From the NCBI GenBank assembly GCA_963714145.1, contig OY970235.1, positions 7,874,001-7,938,000 on the forward strand: a DNA stretch of 64,000 nt, read 5' to 3'. Position numbers and translations under genes: made by a program. The notes under the pieces were generated by a model, which searched no databases, was not told the origin of the DNA, and saw only the letters and a list, made by a program, of their open reading frames with translations. Below are positions 26,165 to 33,483 of this stretch, piece after piece; the first letter of the stretch is position 1, and every line of letters begins with the position of its first letter. Origin of the DNA: JBBWZH01 sp035544115 (GTDB lineage Bacteria; Actinomycetota; Actinomycetes; Mycobacteriales; CADCTP01).

Positions 26165-26700
26165 CCGGCGAAGCGAGCCGGCTGCTGGTCGTGTTGGCCG
26201 GGTTGCCGGCGGCCGGGAAGTCGACGGTGAGCCGGCTGGCGGCGGCCCGGCTGGGTGCCGCGCACCTGCGGATCGACACGATCGAGCAGGCGGTGGTCCG
26301 ATCCGGGTTGGCCCGGCAACCGGTCGGCCCGGTCGGCTACCTGGTGGGGTACGGGCTGGCCGCGGACCTGCTGCAGACCGGGCTGACCGTGCTGGCCGAC
26401 TCGGTCAACCCGCTGCCGATCACCCGCGCGGCCTGGCGGGACGTCGCCGCGGCGGCCGGGGCCGGGTGCGTCGAGGTGGAGGTGATCTGCTCCGACCCGG
26501 CCGAGCACCAGCGGCGGGTCGGCAGCCGCGCCGTCGACCATCCGGACCTGACGATGCCGACCTGGGCCGACATCGTGGCCCGCGACTACCAGCCCTGGGA
26601 CCCGCCGCCGCGGCTGGTCATCGACACAGCCGGCCGCCCGGTCGCCGACTGCGTGGCCGAACTCCTCGCGCTGATCGCCGCCCCGCTACCGCGGTCCTAG
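26161..26700 (+). CDS. P-loop kinase-like ATPase
   Basis: 179 residues. Walker A is GLPAAGKSTVSR near the N-terminus, followed by HLRIDTIEQAVV and, after a long helix, VLADSVNPLPITRAAWRD. The pattern is that of the small AAA/zeta-toxin/gluconate-kinase-like group, which phosphorylates small molecules. The substrate is unknown. TTG 26161 is the assumed start and overlaps the stop of a tiny upstream frame. The stop lies in the first of two direct repeats (GCTACCGCGGTCCTAG). Confidence 0.75.
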   Translation: MTGEASRLLVVLAGLPAAGKSTVSRLAAARLGAAHLRIDTIEQAVVRSGLARQPVGPVGYLVGYGLAADLLQTGLTVLADSVNPLPITRAAWRDVAAAAGAGCVEVEVICSDPAEHQRRVGSRAVDHPDLTMPTWADIVARDYQPWDPPPRLVIDTAGRPVADCVAELLALIAAPLPRS

Positions 26701-26724
26701 CGCGGCCTGCTACCGCGGTCCTAG
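26685..26724. repeat. Direct repeat holding both convergent stop codons
   Basis: Two copies of GCTACCGCGGTCCTAG (26685-26700 and 26709-26724), 24 bp apart. The kinase stop is the last three bases of the first copy. The SARP gene stop (read on the other strand) is in the second copy. Confidence 0.85.
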
Positions 26725-29108
26725 GGCGGGCCACCGAGGTCGGCAAGGATCCGCCGGGCCGCCGCCTCGGCCGTGCGGCAGCCGGCGACGGTGGTCGCCC
26801 GCGCGCGGGCCGGCCCGATCCAGTCGGGTTCGGGTTCCGGGTCACCGCGCCCGCGCCGGCGCGGGCCGCTGGCCACCCGGACCGGCCCGGTCGGCCGCCC
26901 CCGACCGCGCCCGGCCCGGGCCAGCCGTAGCAACCGACCGGCCCGCCGTGGCGGCGGCGGCCAGCCCCGGCTCTGCTGCCGGCGGGCCTGTGCCAGCCGT
27001 CCCGGCCGGACCTGCCGGGGCGGCCCGTCCCTGGGCTCGGCCGGCTCCACCGGACCGGCCACCGGCGGCCCGGTCAGCCAGCCGGCCGGCAACCCGGCCG
27101 GCGGCCGGGTCGGCGGCCCGGCCGCCGGTGAGCCGGCCGCCGGTGAGCCGGGCCGGGTGGCCAGCCGGTCCGGGCCGGGCCGCACCGGTGGCCGCGGCCC
27201 CGGCTCGGCCGGCGCGGCGGCTCCCGGCACCCCGGACGGATCAGCCGGGCCGGACCGCAGCCGGCGCAGCGCCGCCGACCGCACCCAGTTGCTGTCCTGC
27301 CGCTCGCACAGCTGCCGGGCGTACGCGCTGACCAGTTCGCTGAGCCGGTAGCCGCCGCCGGGGCGTTCCTCGACCAGGTGCAGTGCGGCCAGCCGGCGGA
27401 GCGTCCGGCCGGCCTGCTCGACGCTGGCCGCGGTCAGCGTGGCCACCGCGGCGGCGCCGACGACCAGCCCGGAGAGCAGGCCGAGCAGCCGGAACGTGCG
27501 CCGGTCGCCCGGGTCGAGCCGGCCGTAGGACTGGTCCAGCGCGGCCCGCACACCGGTCTGGTCGTCGCCGTCGGCCGCCAGCCCGGCCAGCGGGTCGGCG
27601 CCGGCCAGCTCGGCCAGGTGCTCGGCCAGCCCGCGGTCGGGCCGGGCGGCCAGGTTGGTCGCGACCACCCGCAGCGCGAGCGGCAGGTACCCGCAGAGCC
27701 GGACCAGGTCGGCCGCGGCGGCCGGTTCCGCGGCCACCCGGCGATTGCCGAGGATGCCGGTGAGCAGCGCCCGGGCCTCCCGCCGCGGTAGCGGGTGCAC
27801 CGGGTGCAGGCGGGCGCCGTCCCGGATCACCAGGCCGTCCAGCCGGTCCCGGCTGGTCACCACGACCAGGCTGCCGGGGGTGCCGGGCAGCAGCGCGCGC
27901 ACCTGGCCGGAATCCCGCGCGTTGTCCAGCAGTACCAGCATCCGCTTGCCGGCCAGCATCGAGCGGTAGAGCGCGGCGGCCTCCTCGGCGCCGGCCGGCA
28001 CGAGTTCGGCGGCCAGCCCCAGCGCGCGCAGGAACCGGCCGAGCGCCTCGGCCGGCTGCATCGGTGGGCCGGCCGCGTACCCGCGCAGGTCCACGAACAG
28101 TTCGCCGTCCGGGAAGCGGTCGGCCAGCTCGACGGCCCAGTGCAGGGCGAGCGCGGTCTTGCCCACCCCGGCCGGGCCGACGATCGCCGCGATCAGCAGG
28201 CCGGGCCGGCCGGCCTCCTGCTGCGACTGCAGGTCGCGCAGCCGGCGCAGATCGGTCTCCCGGCCGGTGAAGTCGGCCAGGTCGGCCGGCAGTTGGGCGG
28301 GCACGATCGGCGCGGCCGGTACCGCCGCCGGTTGGCCGGCCGGCCAGCTCGGCCGGCCGTCCAGCCCGGGGTCGCCGCGCAGGATGTCCAGCTCGAGCCG
28401 GCGCAGCTGCGACCCGGGGTCCAGCCCGAACTCGTCGGCGAGCTGCTGCTTCGAGGTCCGGTACACGGTGAGCGCGTCCACCGTGCGGCCGCTGCGGTGC
28501 AGCGCGAGCATGTACTGACCGATCAGGCGTTCCCGCAGCCGGTGCTGGCCGACCAGTTCGGACAGCTCGTCCACCACGGCGTGGTGCCGGCCGAGCCGCA
28601 GCTCGGCGTCGATCCGGTCCTCGATCGCGGCCAGCCGGGCCTCCTCCAGGCCGCGGCACAGCCGCTCCCGGACCTGCGCCGCCGCCGCGCCGGACAGCGC
28701 CGGCCCGCGCCAGAGCGCCAGCGCCTGGCGGAGCAGGCTGACCCGGTCCTCGTCGTTCGCCACCGCGCGGGCGCGGTCGACGAGCAGCCGGAACTGGGTG
28801 GTGTCGATCCGCTCGACCGGCGTCCGCAGCACATAGCCCTGCCCGACGGTGGCCAGCGCCACGTCGTACCGCTCGGCGCCGGCCTTGGCCAGTGCCGTCC
28901 GCAGCCGCCAGATCAGCGTGTACAGGGTGGACTTCGCGCTGGGCGGCCGCTCGTCCGGCCAGAGCAGGTCCATCAGCCGGCTCAGCTCGACCGGCCGGTT
29001 CGCCTCCAGCAGCAGCAACGCCAGCAGGTACTGCTGCTTCTCCGCCCCGAGGTTGATCGGCCGGCCTTCGGCGAATGCCCGCACCGGGCCTAGCAGCTGG
29101 AAGTACAC
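26721..29108 (-). CDS. SARP-family transcriptional activator with NB-ARC domain
   Basis: 795 residues from GTG 29108, with AGGAAG about 5 nt upstream. The domain order is an OmpR-like winged helix (about 1-95; LGAEKQQYLLALLLLEANRP), a bacterial transcriptional activation domain (about 100-245; VYRTSKQQLADEFGLDPGSQL), then an NB-ARC ATPase (about 270-600; Walker A GPAGVGKTALALHW, Walker B MLVLLDNAR). The expected C-terminal TPRs are absent; the last ~165 residues are a Pro/Arg/Gly-rich low-complexity tail. SARPs activate natural-product genes by binding 7-bp direct repeats. It is divergent from the two RiPP precursor genes, whose promoters carry such repeats, so it is the likely cluster activator. 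Confidence 0.9.
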   Translation of the reverse strand: MYFQLLGPVRAFAEGRPINLGAEKQQYLLALLLLEANRPVELSRLMDLLWPDERPPSAKSTLYTLIWRLRTALAKAGAERYDVALATVGQGYVLRTPVERIDTTQFRLLVDRARAVANDEDRVSLLRQALALWRGPALSGAAAAQVRERLCRGLEEARLAAIEDRIDAELRLGRHHAVVDELSELVGQHRLRERLIGQYMLALHRSGRTVDALTVYRTSKQQLADEFGLDPGSQLRRLELDILRGDPGLDGRPSWPAGQPAAVPAAPIVPAQLPADLADFTGRETDLRRLRDLQSQQEAGRPGLLIAAIVGPAGVGKTALALHWAVELADRFPDGELFVDLRGYAAGPPMQPAEALGRFLRALGLAAELVPAGAEEAAALYRSMLAGKRMLVLLDNARDSGQVRALLPGTPGSLVVVTSRDRLDGLVIRDGARLHPVHPLPRREARALLTGILGNRRVAAEPAAAADLVRLCGYLPLALRVVATNLAARPDRGLAEHLAELAGADPLAGLAADGDDQTGVRAALDQSYGRLDPGDRRTFRLLGLLSGLVVGAAAVATLTAASVEQAGRTLRRLAALHLVEERPGGGYRLSELVSAYARQLCERQDSNWVRSAALRRLRSGPADPSGVPGAAAPAEPGPRPPVRPGPDRLATRPGSPAAGSPAAGPPTRPPAGLPAGWLTGPPVAGPVEPAEPRDGPPRQVRPGRLAQARRQQSRGWPPPPRRAGRLLRLARAGRGRGRPTGPVRVASGPRRRGRGDPEPEPDWIGPARARATTVAGCRTAEAAARRILADLGGPP

Positions 29109-29299
29109 GCAGCTTCCTGGCCAGCCGGGACGGGGGGTGCGGGCGCGAGCGGGCCGGTCGCCGATCCGGCAGCGGCCGAGCCCGGCACTAAGTCGGATTC
29201 GGATTCCACGCCTCGAATCGTGCCAGAGCGGTCAGCCGTGGAGAAGTTCTGATCACGTTTCGTGGCCGATCGGGCACTGTCGCGGCCCACCGGGGAGCC

Positions 29300-29320
29300 C
29301 GGTTCCAGTCACTGGAACCG
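29300..29320. promoter_or_regulatory. Inverted repeat between the SARP gene and precursor 1
   Basis: A 10-bp perfect inverted repeat, CGGTTCCAGT and ACTGGAACCG, around a single C. It ends 10 bp before the SARP-type direct repeats in the 308-bp divergent region (29109-29416). It probably binds a second, homodimeric regulator that gates the cluster. Confidence 0.55.
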
Positions 29321-29330
29321 AAAGAGATCG

Positions 29331-29348
29331 GTGCGAGGGCGGTGCGAG
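29331..29348 (+). promoter_or_regulatory. SARP-type direct repeats, precursor 1 promoter
   Basis: GTGCGAG at 29331-29337 and again at 29342-29348, separated by 4 bp (11-bp periodicity), which is the textbook SARP recognition geometry. A possible -10 element CAGAGT begins 10 nt after the second repeat. The same repeat, spacing and -10 position recur upstream of precursor 2. Confidence 0.75.
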
Positions 29349-29416
29349 CTGGGCCGCGCAGAGTCGGTCGGGTTCGCGCGGGCCAATCCACCCGAACCAA
29401 TGCGAAGGGGAAGAGG

Positions 29417-29531
29417 ATGAAGAAAATCACCGTCCGCAAGTCCGGTCCGCTCCGGCTGACCAGCACCGCCGCCTCCGCCTACGGGCTCAGTGCCCCCAAG
29501 CTGTGGCGTTGCCGTCGCGGTGACGGCCTAG
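29417..29531 (+). CDS. RiPP precursor peptide, copy 1 (reading frame shifted by one C)
   Basis: ATG 29417 follows GAAGGGGAAGAGG. The leader MKKITVRKSGPLRLTSTAAS plus AYGLSAP is identical to copy 2. After that the frame breaks: a run of five C (29493-29497) stands where copy 2 has four. Removing one C gives ...SCGVAVAVTA and a stop at 29531, closely parallel to copy 2 (...SCGVSVKIGSFGM). As written, the frame instead runs on to 29686 with an Arg/Pro-rich tail unlike any core peptide. A hairpin directly after 29531 supports that as the original stop. It is either a sequencing error, a true mutation or a slippage switch. Confidence 0.75.
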
Positions 29532-29543
29532 TCGCACCATCCG

Positions 29544-29580
29544 CGCCGGCTGTGTCCGAACCGGTCGTACACAGCCGGCG
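29544..29580 (+). terminator. Hairpin after precursor 1
   Basis: A 12-bp perfect stem (29544-29555 with 29569-29580) with a 13-nt loop begins 12 nt after the frame-corrected stop of precursor 1. It shares the stem sequence GGCTGTGT with the hairpin behind precursor 2, so the duplication included the terminator. The stretch from 29581 to 29741 holds no other gene. Confidence 0.65.
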
Positions 29581-29741
29581 CAGGCCGGCCCCCCGGAGAG
29601 GGTCCCGAATGGGGGCGCTGTCCCGGAAGCCCGGCCGGCAGCCCGGCCGCCGGCTGCCGAAGCCCGCGGAGAGCTGTGCGAGATGAGCGCACGGCCGGGC
29701 CGGACGAGCGCCCGATAAGCCCGCTCCGCCCCAGAAGATCC

Positions 29742-29759
29742 GTGCGAGATCTGTGCGAG
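29742..29759 (+). promoter_or_regulatory. SARP-type direct repeats, precursor 2 promoter
   Basis: GTGCGAG at 29742-29748 and 29753-29759, again 11 bp apart, with CACAGT 10 nt downstream as a possible -10. A further single GTGCGAG lies at 29676-29682. The flanking bases align with the precursor 1 promoter, showing that promoter and gene were duplicated together. Confidence 0.75.
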
Positions 29760-29833
29760 CTGGATCCAGCACAGTTCGATCCGGCTCGCGCGGGCCGGTT
29801 TCCCGCCCGGATCGACCAGAAGGGGAGCAGCAC

Positions 29834-29956
29834 ATGAAGAAGATCACCGTTCGGAAGTCCGGTCCGCTCCGGCTGACCAGCACCGCCGCCTCCGCTTACG
29901 GCCTCAGCGCCCCGAGCTGCGGCGTCAGCGTCAAGATCGGCTCGTTCGGAATGTAG
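29834..29956 (+). CDS. RiPP precursor peptide, copy 2 (intact)
   Basis: 40 residues from ATG 29834, with AGGGGAG 5-11 nt upstream. The Lys/Arg-rich leader (MKKITVRKSGPLRLTSTAAS) is followed by the probable core region LSAPSCGVSVKIGSFGM. The core has one Cys, several Ser and beta-branched residues, and a Gly-rich end. It is a small peptide beside a radical SAM maturase, a PqqD-like domain, a membrane protease and a SARP gene, which is what a RiPP precursor looks like. The leader/core border and the modified residues are unknown. No lanthionine or lasso enzymes are nearby, so it does not fit those classes. Confidence 0.85.
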   Translation: MKKITVRKSGPLRLTSTAASAYGLSAPSCGVSVKIGSFGM

Positions 29957-29969
29957 CCACCGGGCACTA

Positions 29970-30003
29970 GTCGGCTGTGTGCGGCCGGCCGCACACAGCC
30001 GAC
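29970..30003 (+). terminator. 34-bp perfect palindrome: terminator or attenuator before the maturation genes
   Basis: Two 17-nt arms (29970-29986 and 29987-30003) are perfectly complementary with no spacer. The hairpin starts 13 nt after the precursor 2 stop and ends 40 nt before the M50 gene. Partial termination here would give much more precursor mRNA than enzyme mRNA. It could also be a regulator site. Confidence 0.7.
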
Positions 30004-30043
30004 CTGGTGGGTCGGAACGCCAGACGGAATCTCGGGAGCACGG

Positions 30044-31312
30044 TTGACCACCAAGCGCGTCGAGCTGCATCCGCTCACGTTCGTCCAGGACGGCGACGAG
30101 GTCGTCGTCGGCCGCCCGGACATCGAGTCGTACGCGGTCTTCCCGGTGGACGGCGCCGAGCTGCTGCGCCGGTTGGAGGGCGGTTCCAGCCTGGACGAGG
30201 CCGCCGCCTGGTACGAGCGGACGTACCTGGAACCGGTGGACGTCGAGGAGTTCCTCGACACGCTGCGCGACCTCGGCTTCGCCCGGGACGGCGGCGAGGC
30301 CGACCCGGTGCCGGCCGACCTGCCCGACCGGCTCGGGACGGCCGACCGGCCGATCCGCTGGCAGCGGTTCGGGCAGGCGGTGTTCTCGCCGGCCGCGGCC
30401 GCCGGCTACGGCCTGCTGGTGCTGGCCGCGATCGTCCTGGCCTGGCGCTGGCCGGAGGTGCGGCCCACCCCGTCGCACGTGTTCTTCACCGGCTCGCTGG
30501 TGCTGGTGCAGCTCGCCCTGGTCGTCGGTGAGCTGCCGCTGATCTTCCTGCATGAGGGCGCGCACGTGCTGGCCGGCCGGCGGTTGGGGCTGACCAGCCG
30601 GCTCGGTGTCGGCCGGCGGCTGTACTTCGTCGTCTTCGAGACCACGCTGACCAAGCTGCTCAGCGTGCCGCGGCGGAAGCGGTACCTGCCGCTGGCCGCC
30701 GGCATGCTGACCGACGTCGTGGTGTGCGCGGCGCTGGTGCTGGTCGCCGTCGCCGGCCGCGGCCCGGATGGCGCGGTCTCGTTCCTCGGCCGGTTCGCGC
30801 TGGGGCTGGCGTACCTGACGATCATCCGGATCGTCTGGCAGTTCCTGTTCTTCATGGAGACCGACGGGCACCACCTGCTGGCCACCATGCTCAAGGTCAC
30901 CGACCTGCACGGGATGACCGTCGGCTACCTGCGCCGCTGGCTGTTCGGGCGGGTGCTGCGCAAGCCGGAGCGGGTCGGACCGCTGCCGTACCTGTCCGAG
31001 CACGACCGGGCGGTGCTGCGCTGGTTCGGGCCGCTGACGCTGATCGCGTCGGTCCTGCTGACCGCGCTGGCGCTGGCCACGGTGCTGCCGGTGCTGATCG
31101 TCTACCTCGGCAAGGTCGCCGCCGGCCTGGTCAGCAGCGGGCTGGGCGTGGACTTCTGGAACGCGGTGGGCTCGCTGCTGCTCGGCTTCGGCCAGTTCGG
31201 CGTGCTCGGCGCGCTCGCTCTCCGGGACCGGCGCCGGCGCCGCCGCGCGGCCGCCTCCACTGCCTCCACTGCCTCCACTGCCTCCACTGCCGAGCTGACC
31301 GGCCCGAACTGA
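30044..31312 (+). CDS. PqqD-like domain fused to an M50-type membrane metalloprotease
   Basis: 422 residues from TTG 30044, with GGGAG 5 nt upstream. The first ~90 residues (VVVGRPDIESYAVFPVDGAELLRRLEGGSS, then DVEEFLDTLRDLGF) read as a PqqD-like RiPP recognition element that would bind precursor leaders. A membrane protease follows, with at least six transmembrane helices and the zinc motif HEGAH (170-174). The later segment FFMETDGHHLLATML supplies a possible third ligand. It may cut the leader and/or export the product. The C-terminal tail is an (ASTAST) repeat encoded by a 9-bp tandem repeat (about 31253-31290). First gene after the precursors. Confidence 0.85.
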   Translation: MTTKRVELHPLTFVQDGDEVVVGRPDIESYAVFPVDGAELLRRLEGGSSLDEAAAWYERTYLEPVDVEEFLDTLRDLGFARDGGEADPVPADLPDRLGTADRPIRWQRFGQAVFSPAAAAGYGLLVLAAIVLAWRWPEVRPTPSHVFFTGSLVLVQLALVVGELPLIFLHEGAHVLAGRRLGLTSRLGVGRRLYFVVFETTLTKLLSVPRRKRYLPLAAGMLTDVVVCAALVLVAVAGRGPDGAVSFLGRFALGLAYLTIIRIVWQFLFFMETDGHHLLATMLKVTDLHGMTVGYLRRWLFGRVLRKPERVGPLPYLSEHDRAVLRWFGPLTLIASVLLTALALATVLPVLIVYLGKVAAGLVSSGLGVDFWNAVGSLLLGFGQFGVLGALALRDRRRRRRAAASTASTASTASTAELTGPN

Positions 31313-31360
31313 CCCCGCACCGCACCGTTGCCCATTCCGCACCGAAAGGAAGTGCCGGCA

Positions 31361-33442
31361 GTGCCGAACCTGCCTGACGAGCATGTCTGGATCAGCGGCC
31401 CGCGCCGCGCCGGCCGGTCCGCCGCCCTTGCCGCGCTCGGCGCCGGGCACCTCGCGGTCGACGCCGACCGGCGCCGGCGCGGCCCGTACAGCGGGGTCGG
31501 TTCGGTGCTGCGCGCGCTGGTGCCGGCGGTGCTGGCAACCAACCCGGACCTGATCGCCCGGCACCGGATCGAGCTGCTCTGCGCCGCGCCCGAGCTGGCC
31601 GGCCTGCTCGGCGCCGCACCGGGCACGCTGACCTCGCTCGCCTCGGTCGAAGAGCGCACCCGCTGGTATTCCCGGATGCGCAGCCGCCGCATCGCGCACG
31701 GCCTGGTCGAGTTCCTGCGCGACTACCCGGCGCCGCTGGCGCTCTGTTTCGACGGGCTGGACCAGGCCGACCACACCGACCAGGAGTTCGTCGAGATCGC
31801 GCTGCGCCGGCTGCCGCCGGGCCGGGTCCGGCTGGCGGTCGGCACCGGCGAGCGGGACCTGCCGGCCGAGCTGGCCACCGCGCTGGGCCGGCACGCCCGG
31901 GCCATGCCGGCCGGACCATCCACTGTGGCCGGTCTGAGCGACGATGCCCTGGTGGCCGGGTTCATCGCGGCCGACGGCAGCAGCGACGAGCCGGCCGAGC
32001 TGGCCGCGTACCAGCGGCTGTCCGAAGTGGACCGAGCCGCGCTGCACGATGCGCGGGCGGCCGAACTGGCCGGCCGCCGCGAGTTCTCGCTGGGCCTGGG
32101 TGCGATCCCGTACCACCTCAGCAACGGCGGCGACCCGGCCGGCGCCGGCTTCGCGGCCACCCGGGCGGCGCTGGAGTACTGCCACGGGATGGGCTACTAC
32201 GACGCGGTGCTGGAGTACGGCGCGCAGCTGACCGCGCTGATCGACGCGCACCCGAAGGAGCTCGCCGACCAGCGCTACGTCGTTCTGATGTGGACGGTGC
32301 AGGCGCTGACCATGCTGCAGCGCGGCGACGAGGCCGAGCCGATCCTCTACGACCTGCTGGCCCGCACCGACATACCGCGCGCGCACATGACGATCTACTA
32401 CCAGCTGGGGATGCTCTACACCCGGCATCTGACCGAGTCGCGCAAGGACCACACGCTGGCCAAGGGGCACCTGAACACGTCGGTCGCGATCGCCTCGCTG
32501 CTCGGCGACGCCGAGGACCGCGCCTTCCACGTCGTGTTCATGGGCAACGGGCTGGCCCTGGTCGAGATGCACCTGGGCAACCTGCAACGCTCGTACCAGC
32601 TGGTCTCCGGCGGGCTGCAGCGGCTGGACCGGGAACTGCCGGCGGACAAGCACCTGCTGCACCGGTCGGTGCTGCTGCACAACCGGGCCCAGGTGCTGGC
32701 CGGGCTCGGCCGGCTGGACGAGGCGCTGGCCGACTTCGACCGGGTGGTCGAGGTCGACCCGAACTACGCCGAGTACCGGTTCGACCGGGGCAACGCCCGG
32801 TACAAGTCCGGCGACCCGGCCGCCGCGATCGCCGACTACGAGCCGGCGATGACCCTCACCCCGCCGTTCCCGGAGCTGTTCTACAATCGCGGCGAGGCCC
32901 GGCTGGCGCTCGGCGACGCCGACGGCGCGCTGGCCGACTACCGGTACGTGCTCGACCTGGAGCCGAACCACCTGGAGGCCCGGGTGTCGGTGGCCGCGCT
33001 GCTGCTGGAGGCCGGCGAGGCGACCGCGGCGGCCGAGCAGGCCACCGCCGGCCTGGCCGAACTGCCCGACAACGCCCGGCTGCTCTGCCTGCTCGGCCAG
33101 GCCCGGCAGGAGGCCGGCGAGCCGGTCGCGGCGCTGGCCGCGCTGGACCGGGCGCTGGCCGCGGACGACTCGCTCTACGCCGCGCTGGTCTGCCGGGCCA
33201 CGATCGCCTACGAGCAGGGCCGGTTCGACGACGCGGTGGTCGACCTGGACCGGGCCGCGCAGCTGGCCGGAGACGACCCGGCGGTGCTGTTCAACCGCGG
33301 CTACGCGCACGAGGCCGCCGGCCGCCCGCTGGCCGCGATCGCCGACTACGACCGCGCCCTGGAACTGCCCGACGCCGACCGGGACGAGCTGCTCGCCGGC
33401 CGGGACCGCTGCCTGGCCGCCGCCGGCCAGCCCGCAACCTGA
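31361..33442 (+). CDS. TPR-repeat protein with degenerate N-terminal NTPase-like region
   Basis: 693 residues from GTG 31361, with AAAGGAAG 8 nt upstream; TTG 31328 is a weaker alternative. The N-terminus (HVWISGPRRAGRSAALAALG) looks like a broken P-loop, and LALCFDGLDQADHTDQEF resembles an AAA/STAND Walker B. The C-terminal two thirds are tetratricopeptide repeats (for example ALADFDRVVEVDPNYAEYRFDRGNARYKSGD). Such proteins scaffold or select partners, and a role in organising the maturase and precursor is plausible. It lies between the membrane protease and radical SAM genes, with gaps of about 48 and 41 nt. Confidence 0.75.
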   Translation: MPNLPDEHVWISGPRRAGRSAALAALGAGHLAVDADRRRRGPYSGVGSVLRALVPAVLATNPDLIARHRIELLCAAPELAGLLGAAPGTLTSLASVEERTRWYSRMRSRRIAHGLVEFLRDYPAPLALCFDGLDQADHTDQEFVEIALRRLPPGRVRLAVGTGERDLPAELATALGRHARAMPAGPSTVAGLSDDALVAGFIAADGSSDEPAELAAYQRLSEVDRAALHDARAAELAGRREFSLGLGAIPYHLSNGGDPAGAGFAATRAALEYCHGMGYYDAVLEYGAQLTALIDAHPKELADQRYVVLMWTVQALTMLQRGDEAEPILYDLLARTDIPRAHMTIYYQLGMLYTRHLTESRKDHTLAKGHLNTSVAIASLLGDAEDRAFHVVFMGNGLALVEMHLGNLQRSYQLVSGGLQRLDRELPADKHLLHRSVLLHNRAQVLAGLGRLDEALADFDRVVEVDPNYAEYRFDRGNARYKSGDPAAAIADYEPAMTLTPPFPELFYNRGEARLALGDADGALADYRYVLDLEPNHLEARVSVAALLLEAGEATAAAEQATAGLAELPDNARLLCLLGQARQEAGEPVAALAALDRALAADDSLYAALVCRATIAYEQGRFDDAVVDLDRAAQLAGDDPAVLFNRGYAHEAAGRPLAAIADYDRALELPDADRDELLAGRDRCLAAAGQPAT

Positions 33443-33483
33443 CCGTCCACTGTGGAACCAAGAGTTGAAGGAGGCGACGCCAG

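Noticed and set aside
29417..29686. The 89-residue frame of precursor 1 as a real longer precursor
   Set aside because: The Arg/Pro-rich tail has no parallel in copy 2, while removing one C restores a close match and a stop in front of a hairpin.
29528..33310. A 1260-codon minus-strand frame across the RiPP precursors and maturation genes
   Set aside because: Its composition is typical of antisense frames (Arg, Gln, Val, His-rich), there is no recognisable fold, and it lies opposite well-supported genes.
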